A stretch of 36,807 nucleotides of DNA from Desulfobacteraceae bacterium. GTDB taxonomy: Bacteria; Desulfobacterota; Desulfobacteria; Desulfobacterales; Desulfosalsimonadaceae. The DNA is taken from NCBI GenBank assembly GCA_021737565.1, contig JAIPDS010000017.1:1-36807 (forward strand). Reading direction: 5' to 3'. Positions 1-9,044 of the stretch are shown piece after piece; position 1 is the first letter of the stretch; each line of letters begins with the position of its first letter. The position numbers were made by a program, and so were the translations under genes. The notes under the pieces are model-generated. The model had not been told where the DNA came from. It made no database searches and was given only the letters and a program-made list of their open reading frames with translations.

Positions 1-146
1 CGTAAAAAGTCCAATATCTGCGTTACGCGCAATTTCTCAGAATTTCACGTACGGCTAAGTACGCTGCATTCTTCGAAATTGCGCAAGCCTTGATCTTGAA
101 CTTTTTACGGCGCCATCTAAAATCAGACTTTTTACGAATGCATCAA
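1..146 (-). repeat. Palindromic intergenic repeat, copy A (cut by window edge)
   Basis: Positions 1-137 are the reverse complement of copy C at the other end of the window, with only about two differences. Both also share the short flank around GATGCA. The core (1-117 here) is an imperfect palindrome. Its outer arms carry CGTAAAAAGT and ACTTTTTACG, and its inner arms carry GCGCAATTTC and GAAATTGCGC. The apical stem is CGTAC/GTACG. The matching GATGGC end lies outside the window. No protein is encoded, so this is a MITE-like or BIME-like element rather than an insertion sequence with its own transposase. Confidence 0.9.
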
Positions 147-166
147 ATTTAAACTCAGCAAAACCT

Positions 167-1375
167 ATGAATGAACCCTTCAGACCTGTATTGCTTGACA
201 ACCCTGTACAGACATATTCCTGGGGCTCGAAAACCGCCATTCAGAAACTGCTCGGCCAAAAGACAAACGGCCAGACCCCATGGGCTGAGCTATGGATGGG
301 GGCTCACCCGAAAGCCCCGTCTATGGTTGAAATAAACGGGCATAAAACCGCTCTTGACCAATGGATAAAACAGTATCCAGAAGAAGTACTGGGAAAATAT
401 TCAGCAGAAACTTTTGATAAAACCCTTCCTTATCTGTTCAAGGTCCTTGCTGCTGATCAGCCGCTTTCAATACAGGCCCATCCTGATCGCAATAGCGCAA
501 GGCAGGGCTTTGCCCGGGAAAACAGGCTCGGCATACCCGTTGACGCCCCGCACCGCAACTACCGCGACCCCTGGCCAAAGCCGGAGCTTATATGCGCAAT
601 AGAGCCGTTTGAAGCAATGATAGGCTTCCGCGGGGCAAATGAGATCAAAGATCTAATCACCCGGTTCTGCCCGGAAAATCTTGGCACTGAAATCCGCATG
701 CTTGAACAGCGGCCTGATGAAAAGGGTATTAAACGCTTTTTTTATGCACTTATGACAATGGAAAGCCACAGGTGCGAAAAAATAATTGATGAAGCAATTG
801 TAAACGCTAAAAAGACGGAATCCGCAGAGGCCGACTGGATAAAGCGCCTTTACGGCTTTTACCCGGGCGACACAGGCGTGCTGGCCCCGGCCTTTTTAAA
901 CCTTGTAACAATAGAGCCCGGACAGGCCGCATTTCTTGCCCCGGGAGTCATTCATGCCTATCTTTACGGTGCGGGAATGGAGATCATGGCAAATTCAGAC
1001 AACGTGCTCCGGGGCGGACTTACCCAAAAGCACATTGATCCCGAAGAGCTTATGCGCGTTCTTGATTTCTCGCCCCGCCCCCTAAAAACCATTGCCCCGC
1101 AGCGTGCAGATACGTGTGAAGAAACCTATCCTGCGGATGCCAAGGAATTCGCGCTTTCCCGGATTAAAGTCGGCCGGACAAAACAATGGCAGGGACCGGA
1201 AGTTCACAGCGCTGAGATACTTTTCTGCATTAAGGGCAATGCGGTTATTAAAGACCGGAAAAATGATTTTTCCCTGCCCGTAAGAAGCGGCCGCTCTGTT
1301 TTGGTGCCCGCTGCCGCGGGGAAATATAAAATAGCCGGAGATGCTGTATTATACAGGGCCCGGGTACCGCTATGA
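167..1375 (+). CDS. manA: Mannose-6-phosphate isomerase, class I
   Basis: This cytoplasmic enzyme interconverts fructose-6-phosphate and mannose-6-phosphate, feeding GDP-mannose and mannosylated glycans. The 402 residues match the usual length of type I phosphomannose isomerases. The zinc-site pattern is visible: QAHPD with Gln103 and His105, the YRDPWPKPE motif with Glu140, and PGVIHAY with His263. The NSDNVLRGGLT block of the family follows the last of these. The start lies 30 bases after repeat copy A and has no strong ribosome-binding site. The stop overlaps the queE start by 4 bases, so it is the first gene of a five-gene run. The glycosyltransferase and HAD hydrolase downstream suggest a sugar-conjugate role, which is inference. 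Confidence 0.95.
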   Translation: MNEPFRPVLLDNPVQTYSWGSKTAIQKLLGQKTNGQTPWAELWMGAHPKAPSMVEINGHKTALDQWIKQYPEEVLGKYSAETFDKTLPYLFKVLAADQPLSIQAHPDRNSARQGFARENRLGIPVDAPHRNYRDPWPKPELICAIEPFEAMIGFRGANEIKDLITRFCPENLGTEIRMLEQRPDEKGIKRFFYALMTMESHRCEKIIDEAIVNAKKTESAEADWIKRLYGFYPGDTGVLAPAFLNLVTIEPGQAAFLAPGVIHAYLYGAGMEIMANSDNVLRGGLTQKHIDPEELMRVLDFSPRPLKTIAPQRADTCEETYPADAKEFALSRIKVGRTKQWQGPEVHSAEILFCIKGNAVIKDRKNDFSLPVRSGRSVLVPAAAGKYKIAGDAVLYRARVPL

Positions 1376-2046
1376 ATTTTAATGCCACGTATCAGAGTTT
1401 ATCTTCCCTGCGCGTAAACGAAATCTTTTTCAGCATACAAGGGGAATCCCTGTATGCAGGCCGTCCCTGCGTTTTTGTCAGACTTGCAGGATGCAACCTT
1501 CGATGCGCTTACTGTGATACAAAATATGCCTGGTCTGAGGGCAGCAGGATGGAAATAAGCCAAATCATAGATGCCGTGAAAAAATACAGGTTTCCCATGG
1601 CGGAAATAACAGGCGGAGAACCGCTCATGCAGGCCGGCACCCCGGAGCTTGCAAGGCGCCTGCTGGACGAAAAAATTGAAGTTTTAATAGAGACAAACGG
1701 CACTTACCCGATTGACACTCTGCCTGAAGGATGTATAAAAATAATGGATGTAAAGTGCCCGGCCAGCGGGGAGAGCAGCAAAACCGACTTTGACAACATC
1801 GGCCGCCTGGACCGCAAAGACCAGGTAAAATTCGTTGTCTGTGATCGCAATGATTATGAATACGCAAAGGATGTTATCAGGCAATTACGGGGCGTCCATC
1901 CTGCGATTCCGGTTTTGATCTCTCCTGCCGCGGGCATGGCAGATGCGGCCGAAGTTGCGGCCTGGATAATCGAAGACCGCCTGGATGCAAGGCTGCATCT
2001 GCAGCTTCACAAAATAATCTGGCCTGGTGCCGCAAAGGGGGTTTGA
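1372..2046 (+). CDS. queE: 7-carboxy-7-deazaguanine synthase (radical SAM)
   Basis: QueE converts 6-carboxytetrahydropterin to 7-carboxy-7-deazaguanine in queuosine precursor synthesis, using SAM and a [4Fe-4S] cluster. The cluster motif CNLRCAYC lies at Cys41, Cys45 and Cys48. It is preceded by the family N-terminus NEIFFSIQGES and followed by TGGEPL near residue 78. The length of 224 residues is normal. The ATG overlaps the manA stop by 4 bases and queC starts directly after the stop, so translation is probably coupled. No queD or folE is present here, so the earlier steps must be encoded elsewhere. Confidence 0.96.
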   Translation: MNFNATYQSLSSLRVNEIFFSIQGESLYAGRPCVFVRLAGCNLRCAYCDTKYAWSEGSRMEISQIIDAVKKYRFPMAEITGGEPLMQAGTPELARRLLDEKIEVLIETNGTYPIDTLPEGCIKIMDVKCPASGESSKTDFDNIGRLDRKDQVKFVVCDRNDYEYAKDVIRQLRGVHPAIPVLISPAAGMADAAEVAAWIIEDRLDARLHLQLHKIIWPGAAKGV

Positions 2047-2763
2047 TTGGAAAGATCCAAAGATAAAGGGCCTGATGCTGTCGTGCTGGTAAGCGGTGGG
2101 CTTGACTCGGCGGTCACGCTTGCGTCCGCGGCAAATGAAGGCTATGTATGCCACAGTCTCAGCTTTGACTACCGCCAGCGCCATCATATTGAACTCGCGG
2201 CTGCAGGAAAAATCTCCAGACTTCTGGGGGCGGCAGATCACAGGGTCGTGAGAATTGATCTTTCCGCCATCGGGGCATCGGCGCTGACAGCAGACATAGA
2301 TGTGCCCAAACACTCAAAGATAAAACCTGGTGATTCCGGTATACCGGTGACATATGTGCCTGCAAGAAACACGATATTTCTGTCCGTGGCCCTTGGACTG
2401 GCCGAAGTCCTGGAGGCCCGGGATATCTTTATAGGGGTCAACGCGGTTGATTACAGCGGATATCCGGACTGCAGGCCCGAATACATACGGGCGTTTGAAA
2501 GCATGGCAAATCTTGCAACCAGGGCGGCGGTGGAAAAAAATCAGAAAGTAACAATACACACCCCTCTTATTAATCTTCCCAAGTCGGAGATAATCAGGAA
2601 AGGGGTTGAACTGGGTGTTGATTTTTCCTTTACTACGAGCTGCTACGACCCCTCCCCCGAAGGGCTTGCCTGCGGCCTGTGTGATTCGTGCAGAATCCGC
2701 AGGGATGGTTTTGCAAAAGCGGGCATCCCGGATCCCACCGGATACCTAAAAGATCGGAAATGA
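2047..2763 (+). CDS. queC: 7-cyano-7-deazaguanine synthase
   Basis: QueC is the ATP-dependent enzyme that turns 7-carboxy-7-deazaguanine into preQ0, the step after QueE. The PP-loop ATP-binding motif SGGLDS is at residues 16-21. A C-terminal zinc site is formed by Cys199, Cys209, Cys212 and Cys215. The start is TTG, immediately after the queE stop. It is supported by an AAGGGGG ribosome-binding site about 5 bases upstream, and no ATG fits better. The stop overlaps the next start in an ATGA. The protein is 238 residues, typical of the family. Confidence 0.95.
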   Translation: MERSKDKGPDAVVLVSGGLDSAVTLASAANEGYVCHSLSFDYRQRHHIELAAAGKISRLLGAADHRVVRIDLSAIGASALTADIDVPKHSKIKPGDSGIPVTYVPARNTIFLSVALGLAEVLEARDIFIGVNAVDYSGYPDCRPEYIRAFESMANLATRAAVEKNQKVTIHTPLINLPKSEIIRKGVELGVDFSFTTSCYDPSPEGLACGLCDSCRIRRDGFAKAGIPDPTGYLKDRK

Positions 2764-4181
2764 AAATCGCGCTGCTTCATTACCATTTGGAACCCGGGGG
2801 TGTAACAGGTGTAATAAAAAGCCAGTTAAAGGCCTTAAAAGACGATTGTGATAACGTGGTGCTCACGGGTGTCCGACCCCCGTCCAGCGAATTTGGGGAA
2901 AAGGCGGTTTGCGTGCCCGGAATCGGGTATGATAAAGACAACCCGGACTCCGTCTCCGCAGCACAGACTGCCGAGCGGGTTTATAACGCCATTGCCGCAA
3001 TTTGGCCCCAAGGCTGCGACGTACTACACATACACAATCCCCTTCTTGCAAAAAACAAAAATTTCCTCGACATTATATCCTGTCTTCAGAAAAAAGGGCT
3101 TGCGCTTCTGCTCCAGGTGCATGATTTTGCCGAAGAGGGCCGGCCCGGTGCATACTACGGCAGCATCCCTTATCCTGAAAACTGCCACTGGGCGGTGATC
3201 AATTCCAGGGATTACCAAATTCTTGAAAATGCCGGACTTGTTAAGGCGGGACTTCATCTTCTTGCCAATCCCGTAACGCCCCTTTTTTCATCAGCCTCAA
3301 ACAAAGAGCGGGGGGCGGGCCCCAAGTTTGTTTTATATCCAGTCAGGGCGATCAGGCGCAAGAACATAGGAGAAGCGCTTTTGCTGTCGCTTTATTTTTC
3401 CGGCAACACGGGGCTTGCAGTGACTCTTCCCCCAAACAGCCCCGGGGACTGGAAATATTACCTGCAATGGAAAAAGTTTGCCAATGCACTGAAACTTAAC
3501 ACGGTCTTTGAGGCCTCGGAAAAATACGGATTTGAAACACTTGTTTCAAACTCGAAATTTTTTCTTACCACAAGCATAACAGAAGGATTCGGCTTCGCCT
3601 TCCTGGAGCCATGGACCGCGAAAAAAGCGATTTTCGGCAGGAATCTCGATATCTGCGAGGATTTCCGATCTGCCGGAATGATAATGGATCATTTATATGA
3701 ATCCCTGACAGTTCCGCGTTCCTGGATTGACAAAGAGCTTTTCAAACAAAGGTGGTTTGACTGTATAGAGCAGGTATATGAAAAATACGGGGCACAAACC
3801 GGGCCCGAAGAAACAGAGGCAGGATTTAAAACAATTACCCGGGGAGGGCTGATAGATTTTGCCGTGCTTGACGAAACATTGCAGCAGCAGGTGATCAAAA
3901 AAGTACAAAACGACCCCGGGGCGAAAAAGCTTCTGCCTGATATAAATCCCGTGCTAAAGGAGCTTTCCGGGCCGGGTATGCCGGAAATCCTTATCCGTGC
4001 AAACCGGGATGCCGTGCTCCGGCATTTCGGAATGGAAGCTTACAAAAAACGCCTGCTCGATGCATATAAAAAAGTTGTCCGCGGGCCGGTAAATCACGCA
4101 ATTGATAAGGAAAGGCTGCTTAAGGGATTTCTTTTGCCCGAAAAATTCAGCCTTTTAAAATGGTGCGACAATGAAATATAA
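2760..4181 (+). CDS. GT-B (GT4-like) glycosyltransferase
   Basis: This is a 473-residue putative cytoplasmic glycosyltransferase. The N-terminus, [18 protein letters not shown], is the glycine-rich strand-loop typical of GT4-type N-terminal domains. A DVLHIHNP strand follows, and the EGFGFAFLE segment near residue 285 resembles the E-x7-E donor-binding motif. The C-terminal ~130 residues resemble no domain I can name. The ATG at 2760 overlaps the queC stop. An upstream in-frame start at 2688 would lie inside queC and was rejected. Donor and acceptor are unknown. The manA and HAD neighbours point to a mannose-derived or phosphorylated sugar product, which is inference. Confidence 0.75.
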   Translation: MKIALLHYHLEPGGVTGVIKSQLKALKDDCDNVVLTGVRPPSSEFGEKAVCVPGIGYDKDNPDSVSAAQTAERVYNAIAAIWPQGCDVLHIHNPLLAKNKNFLDIISCLQKKGLALLLQVHDFAEEGRPGAYYGSIPYPENCHWAVINSRDYQILENAGLVKAGLHLLANPVTPLFSSASNKERGAGPKFVLYPVRAIRRKNIGEALLLSLYFSGNTGLAVTLPPNSPGDWKYYLQWKKFANALKLNTVFEASEKYGFETLVSNSKFFLTTSITEGFGFAFLEPWTAKKAIFGRNLDICEDFRSAGMIMDHLYESLTVPRSWIDKELFKQRWFDCIEQVYEKYGAQTGPEETEAGFKTITRGGLIDFAVLDETLQQQVIKKVQNDPGAKKLLPDINPVLKELSGPGMPEILIRANRDAVLRHFGMEAYKKRLLDAYKKVVRGPVNHAIDKERLLKGFLLPEKFSLLKWCDNEI

Positions 4182-5067
4182 GGACCTGTTTGACAAGTAC
4201 ATCCGACCCGTAAAACCCGGGCCAACAGGTGTTAAGCCAGGCGGAAGTCTGCGGCATCCCTTGGCAGCAGTGATATTCGATGTTTACGGCACTCTTTTTG
4301 CGAGCGGCTCCGGAGACATTACAGCCGACCCCGCAAAGGTTGAAAAAAAGCGCGCCATTGAACGGCTTCTTTGGTCCCATTCAATAAGACTTGATTCGGA
4401 AACTGTTCTCTCCAGGCTTTACAGCGAAATAAAAAAAGAACATGCCGAAGGACAGAGTCGTGGGATAAAATGTCCGGAAGTGCGCATACACCGGATCTGG
4501 ATGAAAATAACCGGCACAGATGACCGGGAAACCGCCCGCAGGCTGGCGCTCGGCTATGAACTGATCGTAAATCCGCCCTATCCCATGCCGTACCTTAAAA
4601 ATCTGCTTGCGGCATGCAGGACGGCGGGGCTTGAAATGGGCATAATCTCCAATGCCCAGTTTTACACCCCCCTGCTTTTCCCGTATTTCTTTGGCAAAAA
4701 GCCAAGGGAACTCGGGTTTGCCCCGGATTTGCTGATATACTCATATGTATCCGGCAGGGCAAAACCGTGTAAGGACATGTTTGAAAGGGCCGCGCAAAGG
4801 CTTGAAGTCAGGGGAATAGCTCCGGGATCGGTCCTTTATGCCGGAAACGACATGCTAAACGATATTTATCCAGCAGCAAAAGCCGGATTCCAGACCGCCC
4901 TGTTTGCAGGAGACAGGCGCCCTCTTAACCTCAGAAAAGACGATCCGCGATACGCGGATCTTATCGCCGACCTGACTGTTGACAGTCTTGCAGGCCTTGC
5001 AGAAGTAATTGAAAATCCGGAATTATTCTTCCTTGCCGGGCGGGACCACCAGGACCGGAATCTTTGA
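4171..5067 (+). CDS. HAD superfamily hydrolase
   Basis: This is a 298-residue HAD-fold hydrolase. Motif I is DVYGTL with the nucleophile Asp37. Motif II is the IISNA strand, motif III a lysine in SGRAKPCKDMF, and motif IV the acidic GNDMLND. The second residue of motif I is Tyr39 instead of the Asp that acts as general acid in most HAD phosphatases. The same DxYGT form occurs in haloacid dehalogenases and some divergent phosphatases, so the reaction is uncertain. The gene overlaps the glycosyltransferase by 11 bases. Its last 45 bases overlap the convergent stress protein gene. It may process the product of the upstream glycosyltransferase. Confidence 0.8.
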   Translation: MKYKDLFDKYIRPVKPGPTGVKPGGSLRHPLAAVIFDVYGTLFASGSGDITADPAKVEKKRAIERLLWSHSIRLDSETVLSRLYSEIKKEHAEGQSRGIKCPEVRIHRIWMKITGTDDRETARRLALGYELIVNPPYPMPYLKNLLAACRTAGLEMGIISNAQFYTPLLFPYFFGKKPRELGFAPDLLIYSYVSGRAKPCKDMFERAAQRLEVRGIAPGSVLYAGNDMLNDIYPAAKAGFQTALFAGDRRPLNLRKDDPRYADLIADLTVDSLAGLAEVIENPELFFLAGRDHQDRNL

Positions 5068-5547
5068 TTTTTCCAGCAATCCTTTGACCGTGGAACCAAT
5101 TGACTGACCCCTGAAGAACCCCTTTTTGGATCCCGCTACTATGAGATTGCACTCGTGCTCATCTGCCTGCTTTAAAACAGCGCCCACAAGATCCTTGTCT
5201 GCAACCACAAGGTGCTGCCAGTTGAATTCAAACTTATCAGGATCAAGACCGGCATCAAGACAGAATTGTTCTATTGCTTTCTGTCCCAGCTTTCCGGGCG
5301 ACATTTTCCCGATCAGCGCCTCCTGTGCATCATGTTCATGTTCCTGCTTTATCTTCTCAAACTGGTCCCTGCCAATTGTTCTTTCCAATTGTTTTTCTAT
5401 GTGATCGGGAACCTCGCTGTCCACAACATGGAGAAGAACAAGCCTGGCATTATGATGAGCTGCCAGGTAAACCGATGTGGTTAGCGCCGGCACGCAGGCC
5501 TGTGAAAGGTTGGTTGCAAACAGTATGGATCGAATCGGTGTAGACAT
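5023..5547 (-). CDS. Universal stress protein (UspA family)
   Basis: This is a single-domain Usp of 174 residues. The N-terminus, IRSILFATNLSQ, and the middle segment ARLVLLHVVD are standard for the family. The C-terminal block with GSKKGF, GSTVKGLL and PVLVVPP matches the nucleotide-binding loop and last strand of ATP-binding Usp proteins. The start is preceded by AAAGGAAA. The gene is convergent with the HAD gene and shares its last 45 bases with it, so two proteins are read from opposite strands there. No target or partner can be inferred. Confidence 0.9.
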   Translation of the reverse strand: MSTPIRSILFATNLSQACVPALTTSVYLAAHHNARLVLLHVVDSEVPDHIEKQLERTIGRDQFEKIKQEHEHDAQEALIGKMSPGKLGQKAIEQFCLDAGLDPDKFEFNWQHLVVADKDLVGAVLKQADEHECNLIVAGSKKGFFRGQSIGSTVKGLLEKSKIPVLVVPPGKEE

Positions 5548-5573
5548 GGCTGTTTCCTTTCTCTTTTAAACGT

Positions 5574-6602
5574 TCAGAGCAAAGAATTAATAAATAAGCT
5601 AAGACGATCGGCCCATTTATCAGCATCAAGACCGGAGGCCAGATGACCGTACTCGCTGTTTATCTCAAAATAGCCGGCATCAACTCCCGCCTTCTTAAGC
5701 TTCTCCATTACATCAGGCCCAAGAGAAGGCGGAAAAAGTTTATCAGTACTGGACAATACGTATAACACCTTTGCCTTAATTGTATTAAAATAATGTTCAG
5801 TATTAAAATTTTCAAGCGCGCGGCTTAAAATTACAAGCGAATTTGCATCAAATTCCTCAGCCCATGCGGCTGCCATACGGCTTAGTGCCTCCTGCCGCTG
5901 TTTGCGCTCAGGTATTGCTTTTTGCAGCCACTCATCCATTCCGTATCTTTTAAGCATTTCCTCACGTATGCGCATCAGCGTATCCTTCAAAGGACCGTGC
6001 TCATAATAATCACCGCCGTTCCATTGCGGATCATCTTTGAGCAGGGAAAGCAGGGACCGGGTTCTGGAACCTGCGGCTTTGGGTGCTGTCACCGCAGCCA
6101 CAATTCCATCCATAAAATCAGGAAAGTCTACCGCCCACTGGAAAGCCTGGTATCCCCCGTATGAAGGACCCGCCACCGCAACCAGGTGTTTGACACCCAG
6201 ATCTTCAAGCAGGCGTCGCTGGGAGGCCACTATATCTTTAACCGTAATGTACGGAAAAGCCGAGCCGTAAGGTTTGCCGGTCTCCGGATTAATACTTGCG
6301 GCATTTGTGGAGCCGTAAGATGAGCCCAGCATGTTCGGACAAACCACAAAAAACCTATTAGTATCAATAGGTTTTCCAGGCCCCACAAGCCGGCTCCAAC
6401 CGCCTTCGAAACTTATTTCCGAATCGCCCTCAGGCTCAATCATTTGCGGACCGCTGGTATATCCGTGGGTCACCAGCACGGTATTGTTCCCGCCGCCTGG
6501 AGCCATTTTGCCAAGTGTCCGGTAGGCGATTGTCACGCCCGGCATAACTGTGCCGCTTTGAAGGCAAAAATTTTGGATATTGTGTTTCAAAATTCTATTC
6601 AT
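5574..6602 (-). CDS. MetX-like alpha/beta-hydrolase / acyltransferase
   Basis: This 342-residue protein belongs to the homoserine O-acetyltransferase-like branch of the alpha/beta-hydrolase fold. The likely catalytic triad is Ser147 in GPSYGGYQ, Asp287 in STDKLFPPS and His320 in EYGHLAS. The oxyanion-loop region around LVTHGYTSG and the PNMLGSSYGSTNAASINP segment are MetX-like. The nucleophile elbow lacks the usual GGSMGGM of true MetX, and no metY or other methionine gene is adjacent, so the substrate is open. The chosen ATG overlaps the MFS stop in an ATGA and is more likely than an in-frame start 99 bases upstream inside the MFS gene. It is probably co-transcribed with the transporter. Confidence 0.8.
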   Translation of the reverse strand: MNRILKHNIQNFCLQSGTVMPGVTIAYRTLGKMAPGGGNNTVLVTHGYTSGPQMIEPEGDSEISFEGGWSRLVGPGKPIDTNRFFVVCPNMLGSSYGSTNAASINPETGKPYGSAFPYITVKDIVASQRRLLEDLGVKHLVAVAGPSYGGYQAFQWAVDFPDFMDGIVAAVTAPKAAGSRTRSLLSLLKDDPQWNGGDYYEHGPLKDTLMRIREEMLKRYGMDEWLQKAIPERKQRQEALSRMAAAWAEEFDANSLVILSRALENFNTEHYFNTIKAKVLYVLSSTDKLFPPSLGPDVMEKLKKAGVDAGYFEINSEYGHLASGLDADKWADRLSLFINSLL

Positions 6603-7780
6603 CAAATTCCTCCCCGAATGTTTAATTTTGGATTCCTGATCAGTTCTACTGCCACAACGGTGCTTAAAAACAAAATCAGGGCCACAATATAAAATGCCCA
6701 TGCAATGCCGAGCAAATCCGTTAAAGCGCCCATGCCCATTGCTCCGAAAAACAGCCCGGCGCTCATGGCCATGTTAAACATGCCCATCATCGAGCCCTGC
6801 CCGTATTCCCTGCCTTCCTCCGTGGCCAATGCCCCGAGGGCGGGCCATGAAATGGATTCTCCAATCCCGATAAAGGCAAACAGGATCACCAGGTTTATAA
6901 AACTGCCGCTTAATGGCACACCCAGCATGGCTATGCTTATAATTGTACTTCCGATAAAAATCAGTCTGTGCTTGTGCCACCTGTCTGCAATATTTCCGAA
7001 AGGCGTCTGCAAAACAGCGTTTACCAGGGTGCGGCTTGCCACAACCACTCCTATTTCAATGCCTCCGGCATCCATTGATTTTTCCATCAGCACGGGCAGA
7101 AACGCCACTGTCGGTATCATAATCATCATGGTCGACATCCTTGAAATCAAAATCCCTATTACCCGGCGACTGTGCAGCATCCTTTTGAATACGGAAAACA
7201 TGGAGCCCTGGTTCTCTTTTGTTTTTAAGGCTGTTTGTTCCGGGAGAACTGATGCCACAAGCAACAAAGACAGAAAGCTTAGCAGAGCCATGGCGTAAAA
7301 CGCTGAATTCATCCCCCAAAAATCCAGGAAAAAACCGCCCAATACAGGTCCGCCTCCTATTCCTGTAAAAATAGAAATATGGAGCCACCCCATATATTTT
7401 CCCTCCTGGCCTTCCGGAGACATGTCGCCAATATAAGCCATGGCCATGGGAATGATCATTGCAGATCCCATGCCGTGCACTATTCGGACAGCAACCAGAT
7501 GCTCCACGGAAGTGGCCAGAGTATAAGAATATCCCATGACCGCATATATGAAAAGCCCGGCGATCATAAATCGCTTTTTTCCGTGCCGGTCTGCCAGGCC
7601 GCCGACCACCGGCTGCAGCAACCCCCTGCTTAAGGAAAAACCGGCCACTATAACGCCCAGGGCGAATCCACTGGCACCGAGTTCCGTTGCGTATATCGGC
7701 ATCACAGGGGCTATGATGCCGATGCCAACAAGCGCAATAAATACCGCAGATAAAATCGCCGCTAAAAGATGTTTTTGCAT
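6602..7780 (-). CDS. MFS transporter
   Basis: This is an integral inner-membrane transporter of 392 residues with about 12 hydrophobic segments. The loop after the second segment holds the MFS signature GGLADRHGKKR, and a related GNIADRWHKHR occurs after the seventh or eighth segment, showing the two-fold repeat. The sequence resembles drug or metabolite efflux MFS proteins, but the substrate cannot be read. The start MQKHLLAAIL was chosen because the 28 residues upstream are polar or cysteine-rich and do not fit the family. The ribosome-binding site is weak. It overlaps the MetX-like gene, so transporter and hydrolase probably act on related compounds. Confidence 0.88.
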   Translation of the reverse strand: MQKHLLAAILSAVFIALVGIGIIAPVMPIYATELGASGFALGVIVAGFSLSRGLLQPVVGGLADRHGKKRFMIAGLFIYAVMGYSYTLATSVEHLVAVRIVHGMGSAMIIPMAMAYIGDMSPEGQEGKYMGWLHISIFTGIGGGPVLGGFFLDFWGMNSAFYAMALLSFLSLLLVASVLPEQTALKTKENQGSMFSVFKRMLHSRRVIGILISRMSTMMIMIPTVAFLPVLMEKSMDAGGIEIGVVVASRTLVNAVLQTPFGNIADRWHKHRLIFIGSTIISIAMLGVPLSGSFINLVILFAFIGIGESISWPALGALATEEGREYGQGSMMGMFNMAMSAGLFFGAMGMGALTDLLGIAWAFYIVALILFLSTVVAVELIRNPKLNIRGGI

Positions 7781-7914
7781 AAATGGATTCCGGGACAAAA
7801 AGTAATAGCATAAACTATAGTTATATTGCGAAATCAGACAATTAGGATTTAATGAATAACACACATATGGTTTACCCGCAACATGGATTGGCTAAAAGTT
7901 TCAAAAGCATTGAG

Positions 7915-7943
7915 TTGACGTGAAATAATTTATCTGCTAATTG
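7915..7943 (+). promoter_or_regulatory. Possible sigma-70 promoter for the FmdB-like gene
   Basis: TTGACG at 7915-7920 is followed 17 bases later by TAATTG at 7938-7943, preceded by a TG two bases upstream (extended -10 type). It lies 55 bases before the FmdB start in an AT-rich divergent spacer. The -10 match is poor, so this is a weak assignment. Confidence 0.3.
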
Positions 7944-7998
7944 ATTTTAACCGATAATTCAGGCAGCAATATATCCTACATATGAAAGGTAAACCACC

Positions 7999-8247
7999 AT
8001 GCCTATATATGAATTCAAATGCGCAGACTGCGGAAATATACAGGAAGTGCTGGTCAGGTCCGGCAATGATTCAGACAAGGTGGAAATGAGATGCAAGGCC
8101 TGCGGATGCGAGGTTTTGGAACGGGTGCTTAGCCGTGTGGGCTATTCAATGGGTTCAGACAAAGGCGCCTCGCCTTCTGTTTCGGCTCACAACTGCAGTT
8201 CAGGCAATTCATGCGCAACCATAGACATTCCGGGCCCATCAGGTTAA
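7999..8247 (+). CDS. FmdB-family zinc ribbon protein
   Basis: This small cytoplasmic protein of 82 residues starts with MPIYEFKCADCG. It has two CxxC pairs, CADC and CKAC, about 23 residues apart, forming a zinc ribbon typical of the FmdB/CxxC_CXXC_SSSS family. The C-terminal tail is serine and glycine rich, with two more cysteines (NCSSGNSC). Members are often called putative regulators, but their function is not established. A GAAAGGT ribosome-binding site lies upstream of the ATG. The gene is convergent with the phosphoesterase, with 20 bases between the stops. Confidence 0.92.
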   Translation: MPIYEFKCADCGNIQEVLVRSGNDSDKVEMRCKACGCEVLERVLSRVGYSMGSDKGASPSVSAHNCSSGNSCATIDIPGPSG

Positions 8248-8267
8248 AAATTTCCATCCCCGGTACA

Positions 8268-8927
8268 CTATAATATCTTGCGGATTTCAACCGATGCCTG
8301 CCGGCCGGTGATATGGGCGTATGCATAATGCCCGCGCCACAGCGGACCGGGATTTACCACCCATGTTTCCCCGATTCGGTCCGCTGCCACAGATTCGTGG
8401 ATGTGACCCGTAACACATACCAAAGGCTGTCGGGTTTCAATAAATCTGCGAAGCTTCCTGCTGCCCACGTGTCTTCCGTCCCTTAACCTGTCGCAGGAAG
8501 TTTCTGCAGGAGGCTGATGGCTTACAAGGATAAAGGGCTTATCTTCGGCAATATCTGCCGCAACCTCTGACAAATACTTCCCGGCCTGTGTTTCGGAGTA
8601 TTCAAACGGTGTGTTAAAGGGCGTATATATGGAGCCGCCCAGACCGGCAAAACCGATATCTTCCGTAACCAGGCTCTTCGGGTGAAGGTTTATATCTTCA
8701 CTGTTAAGCCATTGATCAACGTCCGGATGATCGCAATTGCCGGGAACCGCCAGAACGCTGGCGTTATGCCGCCGCACCGCCTCCACGACCCGGGCTGCCT
8801 GGTTCGCATGGGCGAAATGCGTAATGTCTCCTGCAAGCACAACAAAATCCGCGCGTTTCAATACGTCTCCTATCCTGCCTATGTATGCCGTATCACCGTG
8901 AATATCGCTTAACCCTATAATAATCAT
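8268..8927 (-). CDS. Calcineurin-like metallophosphoesterase
   Basis: This 219-residue cytoplasmic phosphoesterase has all the dimetal motifs in order: SDIHGD near residue 7, AGDITH near 32, GNCDH near 62, SHQPP near 125 and GHIHE near 165. The family hydrolyses phosphodiesters or phosphomonoesters, and its members include YfcE-like enzymes. The substrate cannot be told from sequence. AAAGGT precedes the start at a good distance. It is a single-gene unit: divergent from the AmmeMemoRadiSam operon with repeat copy B between, and convergent with the FmdB gene. Confidence 0.92.
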   Translation of the reverse strand: MIIIGLSDIHGDTAYIGRIGDVLKRADFVVLAGDITHFAHANQAARVVEAVRRHNASVLAVPGNCDHPDVDQWLNSEDINLHPKSLVTEDIGFAGLGGSIYTPFNTPFEYSETQAGKYLSEVAADIAEDKPFILVSHQPPAETSCDRLRDGRHVGSRKLRRFIETRQPLVCVTGHIHESVAADRIGETWVVNPGPLWRGHYAYAHITGRQASVEIRKIL

Positions 8928-9044
8928 ATATACCTTTACCCTTCGGACCTTATCCCCTGCCTCCTGGACCTTTGTAAATGCCTGCTGTTTCTGTTTGACA
9001 GCCGAAGCCTGTCAATGTAATTTTTTTATATTAATCAGGCAGAA

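Noticed and set aside
1-146. Repeats A, B and C as an insertion sequence or CRISPR
   Set aside because: There is no transposase frame, no spacer-repeat periodicity, and copies are 9-36 kb apart. They fit a non-coding palindromic repeat family better.
1885-2313. A 142-residue minus-strand frame opposite queE and queC
   Set aside because: It lies fully antisense to two well-supported genes and resembles no family.
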